The notes beneath the pieces are model-generated. The model did no database searches and was not told the origin of the DNA. It saw nothing but the letters and a program-made list of their open reading frames with translations. Below, in pieces: positions 32,888-43,376 of a DNA stretch of 64,000 bases. Both the position numbers and the translations under genes were made by a program. Origin of the DNA: Gnetum montanum (Eukaryota > Streptophyta > Gnetopsida > Gnetales > Gnetaceae); NCBI GenBank assembly GCA_015680685.1, contig MNCI01015611.1:376901-440900 (forward strand), read 5' to 3'. Each line of letters begins with the position of its first letter. The stretch's first letter is position 1.

Positions 32888-33071
32888 AAAGCATCAAACT
32901 GTTGCGCTTCTCTAGACTCTGCCTTTGAATATTTGGAGCTTATTACGCTCATTACGCTGCCGTGCGTAATAGAGCGTAAACTTGTCCTGGAACAAAGCTG
33001 CTGCGCGCTCTCGCTTGAATTGCGAATCTTTGCCTGAGGCCGACTCGTAATTTTCACGGTGTTTCAATACT

Positions 33072-34999
33072 GATCAATTGAGGTCCTCAATTCCTTTTTA
33101 ATTTTCTGTTTTCCACATTTTTGTTTTACAAATTTCTTTACCTTTTCTTGTTTTTATTTTGCAACATCATTCATACGTTTTCTGTTTATTTGTGTGTTTA
33201 CTTATTTTGTTAGGTTCGTCACCTAATAAGTGCTTCTAATGATGGTATGAATTGTATTCTATTTGTTGCTAATGTTTAGCTTTTACCTTTAAGTTATAAT
33301 GTTGATGCTAAGGTATGGCTCTTTTGATATAATAGGCAATGAGTCCACATCATCCATGCATCCATAAATTTCTATGGTCTCTCTTGGCTTGAAACTGTAC
33401 ATTCCCTTTCCTAAACTAATAAGAACTATCAATGAATCAGTGACTGGGCATTTCTCAAACTAAGGAAGGACTCAAGTATTGAAAAGGGTGTGACTTCAAG
33501 GGGACTTGATGCATTTGTGCTGGCCATTCTCTTAGGTGCTTGGATGTTTTCTTCTTGAGTTTCCCTTACCATTCCAATGCTGCTCCATTATTGGGAAGCT
33601 GAGCTAATAAAAATAATAAGTCTTTGCATGGTGTGGTTCTCACACAAAAAATAAAAATAAAAAAAAATAAAATTTAAAAAAAAAATAAAAAATAAAAAAT
33701 AAAAAGTAAGTGGAAATTCAAAGCACACCCCTTAGATGAAAGAATCACTTGTGCTACAGGCACTGGTTATGGAATTAAACAAACATATTTCCTCTAACTA
33801 AGGCCCTTTCTCACTTCCTACGTTCTCCTTTTTCATTTTTTCGAAATGGTGGTGACTCTTTGACGAAGGCATTCATGTTACTTCAGGTGGATGGATTAGC
33901 CAAATGTATTAATGTGAAGTCACTAGATGTGGTTTGTTTGAGGTTGGATTTGGAATGAGATCTACTAAGTCACTTTAACCATTAATACATAAGGGGTTGT
34001 GCACCACCTTGTTCTTAAGACTCCATTTCATTCTCTTCTCTCCATCATTCTTTCTCCATTGTTCACCTCATCGTCGGTTGTATCAGTAGTCTATATTTTG
34101 GTTGATGCATTGTTTTTTTGGTAAATTCTTGTGGTTAAGACTTTAACTCTTGTTTCCAAATAGCATTTCTAGATCCTACAGACTCTTTGAATGTAAGATT
34201 ATCAGGGCATTAAAGGCATGAGCCTGCTTTGGGGAGGATCCACTGGCATTCCTATTTGGTCCATCCATTAATTTCTTTCCCTTAAACATTTTCACAATCA
34301 ACATTTATTTTGTTCATTACCATCCATGACATCCATTTTATCGGCGTTACTATTGTTTCTTTTTCTCCATCTTCCTTATTCCTTATTCTTTTCCTCCATT
34401 CTCTCGCTACCGGAGGTTTGCTCTCAATCATGGGGGTCCTAGTCCAATTTTTTTGATTTTCTCATAACCCCTACACCTTGGGTAGTCACCAGTATTATAT
34501 CTCCAAAATCCACATTAGCCATATCACAACTCGGCCAAAGGACCTTACACTAAGACAAGTTATTAACTGTATTGTGATTCATTTACCCTTGCTAATATAA
34601 TATTGTGTTGTGTGTGCAGATGGCAATCATATAACAATGGATTGGATCTAGAGAAACCACTTGGAATGGATTGGTGCTAGAGTAGTTATGCAAGGAACAA
34701 GATTGATGGCGTGCTTATGGATGGACAACGAAAGGTACAATCCTAGCGTGGGCAGCAATAGACTTCTTCTTTTTTCTCTCTCTTCTCCCTTCTCTCTCAG
34801 CTGTCAAATAAGGTTGGATGTCAAATCTATATAATGTTCACTCTTGTTGTCATGAACACTAATTTTGTCATGTATTGTAATGATGATCCATTCACATGTC
34901 ACCCAATTCACCGCTAGTGTCATTCAAGTCAATAATCCCATACCTTCCCAATATTTTGTAAGAAACTCAAGGATGAGTTTTCATTTAGTCATGGGGGTA
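33072..34999 (+). other. 3' non-coding region and polypurine tract of element A
   Basis: It continues A after element E and ends in CATGGGGGTA before the LTR at 35000. It shares segments with the 3' regions of C and, reversed, D. An A-rich low-complexity stretch is at about 33643-33711. I see no coding signal. Confidence 0.7.
33643..33711. repeat. A-rich low-complexity tract (AAAAATA-type units)
   Basis: About 70 bases made almost only of A with occasional T, next to the conserved GTGGAAATTCAAAGCACACC words. In element C an AG microsatellite occupies the same place. Confidence 0.85.
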
Positions 35000-35825
35000 T
35001 AATGAGCTGCGATATCGCGTATGCGATATCGCATCCACAATATCGCGTCTGCCCCTGCGATATCGTGTACGTGATATCGTAGCCTGCTGAAACATCTATA
35101 AATAAGAGATGACTTTCCCTGTTTTAGGCATCTAGAATTAGACCCTTAGCCAAACTATAGCAACTTTACCATTCCAGAGTTAGAATAATTTCCATGTGCC
35201 CACAGTAGGAGTCTCAAAGTGAATGGATCTTTATTTGAGCAAATTTTACCTGAGCACATATTTGTGTACGACAATAAAGACGAACTTTTTGATAAACCTT
35301 GTAGCATGTGGACTAAGATAATTAGGATTTAATTATTGTTAAATGTTTAAATGCTTTCCTAGATAATTAATATTTCTCAACCCTTGACTCTCCTATTTAA
35401 GTGCACTCAGTACAACCGCTTTGAGCACATGTGTAATGCTTGGTAACCCAGTAACAAGTAGCGTTTGGTAATCCCAATAGTGTTGCACTAGTTCAGGGTA
35501 TGTATGGCAAGTGGGAATAGATACTAGTGCTAGGATGATTAGAACTTAGTTAGTGAATAGTTAATGAAAGTTAGTCAATTAGTTCTCTTCACCTTCCCCA
35601 TTAGCATAGGACATTAAAAAGATAAAAGATATAAAAATCATATACCTCAAGCTTACTTAACCATACAACTGTAAAAATACAAGTAAGTTTGGGAAGACAG
35701 CGATTCATTAACCTTAAGTTTTCCATTAGGGCACCGTAAGCACTTAGTCCTTGGAGTTTGACAAGATCGCTCGTGAGATGCTCATATTCATATGGTTGAG
35801 TGTAGGGGTACCTCACCACTCATCA
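35000..35825 (+). repeat. 3' LTR of element A
   Basis: 826 bp. It starts TAATGAGC (the 5' LTR has TGATGAGC) and ends CTCATCA, followed by the GTGAT target duplication at 35826-35830. Its first 100 bp are packed with GCGATATCGC-type palindromes. Confidence 0.92.
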
Positions 35826-35830
35826 GTGAT

Positions 35831-36825
35831 CTTAGAGAAATTCTCTATGAATTACCAGTAGTAGCCAATGTGTCCAAGGAATGACTAAACATCTTTAACT
35901 ATTTCTAGCTAGCAGGTTATTCTTTGCATGAGCCTTATTTTTTCAGCATTCACCTCAATTCCTACTTGCAATATTTTGTGCCCCAATACAATGCCCTCTT
36001 AGACCAGGAGGTGACTTTTCTACCAATTGAGCTGCTAATTAGTTTTGACACATCATCTTAGCACTTGCTCAAGGTAGTCTAGGGCTTGCTCAAATGTAGC
36101 TCCATAGGTGAAGTCATTCATGAAGACTTCTATACCACTACCAATTTGTTGTTGAAAGATGCTCAAGACCAAGTGTTGAAATGTGGTAGGAGCATTGCAT
36201 AGACTAAAAAGACATCTTATGCAAAAGTCTCCAAGCACCTGGTCAAAAAATGGCAATGAAAAGTAATCTTTGAATGTTGCCATATTCAACAACCTAAAAT
36301 CGATGCAGACCCACCACTTACCACCTTTCTTTAATACAATTATGAGTGGACTAACCCACTCACTATCTGCAATGAAATAGATGAACCCCACCTTGAGGGG
36401 TTGCTTGATTTCATTGATAATTTTCTTCAATTTGGGGTTCAACCATGTCTATGGCTATCATTTTGGCTTCATGGCTAGGTCAGTATAAATGTAATGCTAG
36501 CATATCCTAGGATCAATCCCTATGAGTTCAAGATATGACCAAGCAAAAGTGTTGACCATATTTTAGCTACTTTCAATAGCATATTTTTATATTCTGGAGT
36601 AAGTCTTGCATTGATTATAATTAGCATCTTATTTTTCAAAAATACATATTTCATTCTAGCTAGTAACATTTTCAATTCAAGGGGTTGTTGTTTGAAGTTC
36701 TCAGGAGTTTCCAACTCTCCCAAATAGGTATCATCATTTGTATCATTAGAGAGTTGGTGATGAACTTGCTCAAGTTCATCTATGCTCATGAAATATTCAC
36801 ATGTCAGGCTCTCAATTGGTTCCAT
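35831..36825 (-). pseudogene. Reverse transcriptase remnant of element D
   Basis: On the minus strand: a pre-RT linker (LARMKYVFLKNKMLIIINAR, 36660-36600), then NPKLKKIINEIKQPLKVGFI, SEWVSPLIIVLKKGGKWWVC, IDFRLLNMATFKDYFSLPFF and, directly joined, CIRCLFSLCNAPTTFQHLVL and IEVFMNDF. The order is that of Athila-type RT. About 40 residues between LPFF-DQ and FSLCNAP are missing, and the catalytic FMDD box reads FMND. After 36053 it continues with stops to the insertion point of A. RT would copy the element RNA to DNA; this one cannot. Confidence 0.85.
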
Positions 36826-39800
36826 GCATAGTGTGCTACTTTCTAAATTAATGATCAGTCATTGGATGCCCTCCTATTTCATGGTTGCTACATATAGACA
36901 CTGTTGAATTTCTATTTCTAGCACACACTGCTTGCATGTAGAGATAGATGCTTGCTTTATGTCCCAAAGTTTCTACACACAATTGCACCCACTATCACTG
37001 TACATAATGTATGGAACTCTCTTCTTCTTGATCTTTCCAAATGCATACAGTGCTCAACTATGCTCTTCCCATGATGATTGGAAAATTCCCTTTGCAATTC
37101 TCCACTTTGATTACCATGAAGCTAGTAGGATAAGACCACACACAGACAATGGTCACAATATGTTCTACCAATCTCAATGGAACAATGATGGACTAGTCTG
37201 CCAATTCCAATCTAATGTTGATCTTCTTAAGAAGAAGTAGGTTCCAGGCAGTGTACATCTCATGAGAAATCAAATTAACATCAAAACTTAAATCAAGAAG
37301 AGCCTTGCACAATCCATTCCTAGTAATCTACAAATAAATTAGAGGACTTCCAAGATTAGCTAATTTCCTAGGAAGGTTTCCTGCATGGATCCAATTAGAC
37401 ATGGTGTAAGTAAGCATTATGGTATGGATCTTTGGTAGAGTTTGGTTTGAAGGAGGCTTGAAGGAATTGGATATGGAGGAAGTGGAAAGAGTAGGGTTGT
37501 CAACCACAGGTGTAGGTGAAGGCTTAGGTGAACTAAAGAAAGGTATTATCTTTGACTAGGTAATTGACCCCACTAATTGATTATTGGGTTGCAAATTAAC
37601 AACCCTCGTAGCATTGCATTGTTGTGGTTGAGCAGGAAATTCACCTTGCATTGGTAAAGCAGGTGGTACCATTGCATTGTTTTGGTTGAGCAGGCAGTTC
37701 ACCTTGCATTGGTGAAGCATGTGGTAGCTATGCAACTAGGGGAGGAGTATGTGTAAGGACAAGAGGAGGATAACAATAGGAGGTGTTATCCCTTCTTTCA
37801 TGTGAAGAAGGAGTTCGATAGTAACCAAAAGGGTGGTAGTAAGGCTAAATATTAGAATTGTGACTAGAAGAGTCATGTGGAGGCATGGGTTTCTAAACAT
37901 GATAACCATATGGATCAAGCTACTGGTAAGGGTATTGTTTCCTATGTTGTGCAAGCGCCCATGATTATGGTTTCTACCGTTATTGATACTGTTCATACAA
38001 CTGCGATGGAGCTCCACTTGGATAATACAATTGTTGTTAGTGGAATTGTCTAAGATTACCTTGAGGATAAGTTAACCTTCTAAATGTTTTCCTTTGTGTA
38101 AGTCATGGATGTAGGGCATATACCCCAAATTCCTGTAGATGTGACACAATGAGCAAACATCCCTTATGATGTTCATACTAACAAACATCACATCCACAAT
38201 CATCACCTGATTCACTATCTGCAACCTCATCTATTACAGTAATTTTTCCCTTACCTTTATAATATTCACATTTAGCTTCTTTGCACCTCTTGCACTCATG
38301 ATCACTACCTTGTTATCAGGACTCTTCAACAATTTTAAGGATAGCTTGAAATCGGCTATCCATGGAGTCCCTTAACTAATCAACCTTGGCCATAAGTTCA
38401 GATTGGAATTGTTGAAGTGGAAAGGCTTTCTTATGCATTTCCTCATCAAATATGGATTTTTCCTCATTTTCATAGAATCAAACCTCTTGCTTGCAAATGG
38501 AAGGGCCGTGATTGTACTCCTTTGCACTTTCTCTTTTTCTTAGTTCACCCTCATCTTTGAAGATCTACTCTATTAACCTTTGTACCTAATAGGAAGTTAT
38601 TCTAACAATCATCCTTGGGCATAGACACCAAGGGTTTTCCTCATTTCATTATGAATCCCTTCTACAATGTGGTGAAGTTGAGCCAATTGAGAATAACCAT
38701 GGCCAGGGCAATTGTGCATCAAGGCATAGTATTGGCCAATGGCAACATGTAAGAGTTTGTGTGCTCCTTGTTTCCACCCTTGAATTTTCTTCCTTAAGTT
38801 TGACACTTGGGAGTATGTTTAATACTTATCATTAAACATTTCAAGCATGTACTCCATCGTCTGATAGATTCCAATTCTAAGAACTGATACTAGTTCTTTG
38901 CTCCCTTGATGAGTGTCTTGGGAAACAACTTTAGTTTCTACCACTCATTCTCTATGTTTTGCAAGGCACATGCATCTTGGAAAGCTTAAAGATGATTCTG
39001 CAAATCAGAGTTATGTCCTCCTTCAAATCAAGGAATATTGTTCATGTCTAATTTTTTAATCTGACTATCTTTCACATGCCATGTTGGAATTCTGACTACC
39101 TCTATGATGTTAAGCATACTTCAGGTAGCAAATAAAGACTCATTGAGGCCTTGATCATGGTGCCTATGATGCCCTCTACTACCCCTTCATTCATGGAGAT
39201 GTGCCTCTCTTGAACATCTACGTCCATGATCTTGCCTATCTTAATGATCCCCTTGATTGTTGTGGTCCCATTAGTCATTATGCTCATTTTGATCACCTCC
39301 ATCATGATCTTGCCTTCTATAGTCATAATTAGAGCTAGAAGAAAATGATGATGATGAAGGGGAAGAGGAAAGAGAATCAACACTATCATGGTGCCTACTA
39401 CTGCCTCTTTGGTAATTGTAACCATGATCATGATTGTGCTTCTTGCTAGTATCCCTGTCTTGACTTGCCCCTCCGAATCCATCTTTGTCATTAGATCAAT
39501 TGTTACCAAAATTAGGATTGTGTACTATGAAGTGTAGATTCTAGTTTTGACCCCCATCATTGAAGTCAAGTAGAGGTCCATCATTGAGTGGAAAACCCCC
39601 AGAGAAGGGTTCCCCACTAGCTTGTTGGTACAACAAGAATGGAGAATCGTTAAGCCCTTTTCCCTTCAAAAATTCATAGCATTGCTCTAGCTACGAATCC
39701 CATAGGCATTTTCCTTCAATGGGATGATAATCCCTAGCATCAACATCCTCAACAATATATTCCCCATGGTAGTCTTGAAGACCACATCATGCAAGCATTT

Positions 39801-40010
39801 AATAGAGCATTGTAGGAGCAGTAGATCGGGCGGCAACATAATGTTGCCCTCCATGTCATGCCACTACAACTATTCATCTTGGTGTAGGATGTAGATGAAG
39901 TTTGGCACATACTCATTAGGATGAGTATATGTAATTTGATACTATTGAGGCTTTGATGGATGAACATTATTAGGCTTGCGTAGAGAAGCAGTCTTATGAG
40001 AAGAAGACAT
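36826..40010 (-). pseudogene. Gag-protease remnant of element D
   Basis: The start is ATG TCT TCT TCT at 40010-39999. Landmarks read leftward are HPNEYVPNFIYILHQDE (about 39.92 kb), a histidine/aspartate-rich linker near 39.4-39.1 kb, a gag core (AFQDACALQNIENEW near 38.97 kb, FLELESIRRWSTCLK near 38.88 kb), and the protease block CKALLDLSFDVNLISHEMYT at about 37.31-37.25 kb with DLS in place of DSG. Stops and frameshifts are frequent. Sequence and order match the gag-protease of A and B, which places D in the same broad family. Confidence 0.8.
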
Positions 40011-40147
40011 TTTTGATTAGCGAAACAAAAAATCATAGTTTGCTCAAGAATTTGTTGTAGTAATTGTGAAATAAGATATGACTCTCATTCCAACACTTTA
40101 AATACTTTCACTAGGTCCTTGATATCACACAAAACAACAAAAAAGAT

Positions 40148-40165
40148 CCTTGGAAATAGTGCCAA
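40148..40165 (-). other. Primer binding site of element D
   Basis: On the minus strand TTGGCACTATTTCCAAGG follows the LTR end at 40166. It is a diverged form of the site in A. Confidence 0.7.
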
Positions 40166-40997
40166 TGATGAGAGGTGAGGTACCCTTACACCCAACCATA
40201 TGAATCACTAACGCATTACGCGTGATCTGGTCAAATTCCATGGACCTATAGTTATCTCATATACTAGTTCCTCTAGGAAGTGAAATGGTGTTAAGAACAT
40301 TCATTGTCTTCCCAACTACACTTGTAAGGCTCAAGGGTATGGTTTAAGTGTAATTGAGATATATGAATTTTTGTTGTTTTATATTTTATGGATGTAATTG
40401 CCTACAACAAGAATAAGGGTAGAGTAGATTGAAAACTAATGTTTGTTGTCTATCCAGGCTACCCCACTTTCCTAAACACATATAGCATTGCTAGGTTACC
40501 AAATGTTAAGCATTACTAGGTTACCAAGTACTATATGAATGCTCGAAGTGGTTGTGCTTGGCTTCACTAACTACTTGAGATAAATCATTTAATTAAATGC
40601 ATTAAAGTAAAGAAAAGGAAAGTAAAATGCAATAAGGAAAATATTAAGCTATTCTCAGTGCTACAAGGATTTTCAAAAGAGTTCACTTTATTCCCATCAC
40701 ATTGTTGTGATGAGGTACATCAGTGCTCGAACAAAGAACTATACATACTTTAGACTCCCTCTATAGGAACTCAGAAAATATTCTAACTCTAGGGGGAAGA
40801 AACAGCAAGAGCTTTGCTACTTTGCTTGAAAACTAAAAACTAACTAAAGAAAAACTCTTCAAAATTGGATCCTAGGCATAGTATTTATACACTCAAGGTA
40901 TATACCCCAACATTAGACATTTGGACATCTGATGTCGAATCTAGGCCTCAACGTCACATATGCAACGTCACGGCTAACATTAAACGGTGATTCATCA
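40166..40997 (-). repeat. 5' LTR of element D
   Basis: 832 bp, paired with 10229-11035, followed by AATGC (the target duplication). A TATA-like TATTTATAC (plus strand) is at 40882-40890. Confidence 0.87.
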
Positions 40998-42420
40998 AAT
41001 GCAAATGCACTCAAAGTTTTTTCCATAATTTTTAATATAGATTTATCTCACATGCTACATGCACTTGAATTCTACTAGGTAGATATTTTTAAATTTAATT
41101 AAACATTTTTAATAGTTTGAATAAAGGCACATCTGGAAGTCTAAAAGCTTATTACACAATCAACTAAATCATAGACAACTAGAAATTCCAGGAAACTAGA
41201 AAATAAGAATAGAGGCCCTACAAAAGTGGAGCTTAAGGAGGTTCCAATACAAAAAAAAAGAAGGTCTTGCATACTAACCAATTAAAAATTAAATGCATTG
41301 ACAATGATTATAATGAAATTTTATAATATTTTATTATAACAATAAATTAGCTATACAATTATTCCTAAATAATTACAAAAGGCACATCTGGCTTATTTTA
41401 TATCTCACAAACTACTCATCTTTCCTCAACATATCATAGTATTAGTTTTCATAATGCTCCTTCGAGAATGATTTGTATATTATGTAGATAACATTATAGA
41501 AATAATTGATAATGAAGCTATGAGTCCAACTGTAAAAATGGATATGGCCATCATCATCTTAGCCTTATCTAATGATTTATAATATATATCTATTATTTGA
41601 CCAAGAGTGAATATTTTTCTTTTCCAATGTAATAAATTCCTAGAATAGATACATTAAGAATTGATTTTCATATTGAAAAAAAATTAAAACTAGTGTAAAT
41701 TCTTTCTATGGTAGTAGTTGAGCCTTAAATTTTTTTGTTGAGCCATTACATATCCATAATAATTCTAGTGAAAAAGTTTATCTCTTGGCCAATGTTATGA
41801 TGATAATAATTATTTACTTTTTATGACAAAGTCTAGCCAACTAGTAGTTGGTCTCAACCAAAATTATAAAATTTAAGAAAGAAAAGGATATGAAGGAGAT
41901 CATTAAGATTTATTTTGAGTGGTAAGCCATTAGGTTAGCTATATATTTTTATATTTTTTCGAAGAGGATCTTTTCCATTTATGAAAAATTAAATCTTTTA
42001 ATTAGGAATTCCCATGACCAACTAGCTTCTTCCACATCCTTACTTGTATTATGACTAATTTATACTATTTATTATAACCAAAAAGCTCCCTTAGATGTTA
42101 TGACTAAAAAAATTATTTATTGTGACCAATAAGCTTCCTCTTGGAATTATGAACAAAAACAACTATCATGGCCAAGAAACTCTCCATAGACTATAGGAAA
42201 AAATTTAATCCTTTTGGACCATTTTAGCCTAGAGGAGAAGTATCATTGAAAATTTTTTATTACAAAAGAAGATCATTTTCAAAAGCTCCCCATCTTTAGT
42301 CAAGGGCATCGATGTTTCTACCATGGCATAACAACAGAATAATAATAATAAATATATATGTGGACATAATGTCGTGTTGATGTATATGCCTATAAAATTC
42401 AATGCATGGTATTAGCTATG
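40998..42420. other. AT-rich intergenic DNA between elements D and F
   Basis: This is the host flank of D, originally continuous with 10228. Very AT-rich, without open frames of note or repeats that I can name. Confidence 0.5.
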
Positions 42421-43216
42421 TGATGAAATATCAATAAGACAGGCTATGTCAATGTACACTTCTCAGTAAAACTCTATCGATGTATCTTAGGATGCGTGCA
42501 TGCAAGTATGTCGATGCTAACGTAGGAATTACCTATATAAATGCACATTCCTCTTGCATTTATGATACCTTTTAGTCATTTCCTTAATTTAAATCTTGTA
42601 ATTTCTCTCCAAAAAAGTTGGAATATTTTTTCTTTAAGTTCCCGCAACATGGATTAAAGTGATTGTCTAATAGTTTATTTGAGTGCATCTATACTTAGAT
42701 ACATTTTCATGAATGAAAATAAAATCAAGATTTCTTGTATCCATTGTAGCACTTGGACTAGCATATATCTACTTTCAATAATTTACTTTACATAAAATCT
42801 ACTTTTTTGTTATTAAGAAATTGATATTTTCATTCATATGCAACATATGTACTACCATTTCAAGCATAATATATTAGTGCTTGGTAATTCCAGTAGTAGA
42901 TACTTGGTATGCCCAATAGGATACACTTGGTAACCCAGTAGCTTCAATATATGCTTAGGATATGTACAGAAAGTGGAAATGAATACTCTGCATTAGGATG
43001 GTTAGTTTATTTAAGTAATTAATTAATTTTAATACTAAATCTTTATTTACTTAATCATTTAGCAAGCAAGTAGGAGAAAATAATAAAAAGCATAAAGGTA
43101 AATATCTTATGCCTTAAGTCTACAAATATGTAAATAAGTCTACAAAATTCAACCAAATCATGTATATGTGCTAGTGATTCATATGATTAAGTGTAGGAAA
43201 TACCTATTGCACATCA
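42421..43216 (+). repeat. 5' LTR of element F
   Basis: 796 bp, TGATGAAAT to CACATCA, with a TATA box (TATATAA, 42534-42540) and CTTGGTAA boxes near 42890-42935. The primer site follows at once. Confidence 0.8.
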
Positions 43217-43376
43217 TTAACACCATTGTTAGGGACTTAGTCTGGTTAACTACACTAAGTATTATTAAATAATGAATCCATATGAAGAAGTTGTAAGGAA
43301 AACATAATAAATTATAGTTTAAATAAAATAATAATAATAATATTCTATCAATATACACTTTCTCAAAATCACTAAA

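Larger units (their letters stand above)
19789..33066 (-). mobile_element. Tat-like Ty3/gypsy element E carrying an antisense spliced gene, innermost of the nest
   Basis: LTRs 19789-21177 and 31836-33066 and a perfect target duplication ATACT bound a 13.3-kb unit. On the minus strand the order is primer site (31829-31811), gag (31588-29312), protease (to about 28.1 kb), tandem array (27.9-27.4 kb), an antisense intron-bearing gene (plus strand, 23602-27211), C-terminal half of integrase (to 22724), second tandem array, 3' region, polypurine tract. RT, RNase H and the front of integrase are missing. Base composition is clearly GC-richer than the surroundings. By eye its LTRs are the most alike of the three nested pairs, so it is the youngest. 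Confidence 0.92.
31836..33066 (-). repeat. 5' LTR of element E (right copy, with gap)
   Basis: It starts with TGTA (31836-31839), the first four bases of the left LTR, then a run of N, then matches the left LTR from 20083 to its end. It ends GGTGTTTCA. The first roughly 290 bp are represented only by 41 N. Confidence 0.9.
14944..35825 (+). mobile_element. Athila-like gag-protease-only element A, inserted in D
   Basis: Two LTRs (14944-15740 and 35000-35825) and a perfect 5-bp target duplication GTGAT bound a 20.9-kb unit. About 13.3 kb of that is the nested element E, which leaves about 7.6 kb of A itself. It carries a primer site, gag and protease, then passes straight to the GEMA-type segment that in D lies after integrase. 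RT, RNase H and integrase are absent, so it was probably non-autonomous. It sits between the RT and RNase H parts of D. Confidence 0.92.
10229..40997 (-). mobile_element. Athila-like Ty3/gypsy element D, outermost of a three-level nest
   Basis: On the minus strand, the 5' LTR is 40166-40997 and the 3' LTR 10229-11035. Flanks are AATGT (10224-10228) and AATGC (40998-41002), a 5-bp target duplication with one mutation. Minus-strand order is primer site, gag (from 40010), protease, RT (36.8-35.8 kb), [insertion of A], RNase H and integrase (14.9-13.2 kb), 3' region, polypurine tract. Without A it is about 9.9 kb, normal for Athila. It is the only element here with a recognisable complete pol. 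By eye its LTRs differ the most of the three nested elements, which fits its being oldest. Confidence 0.88.
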
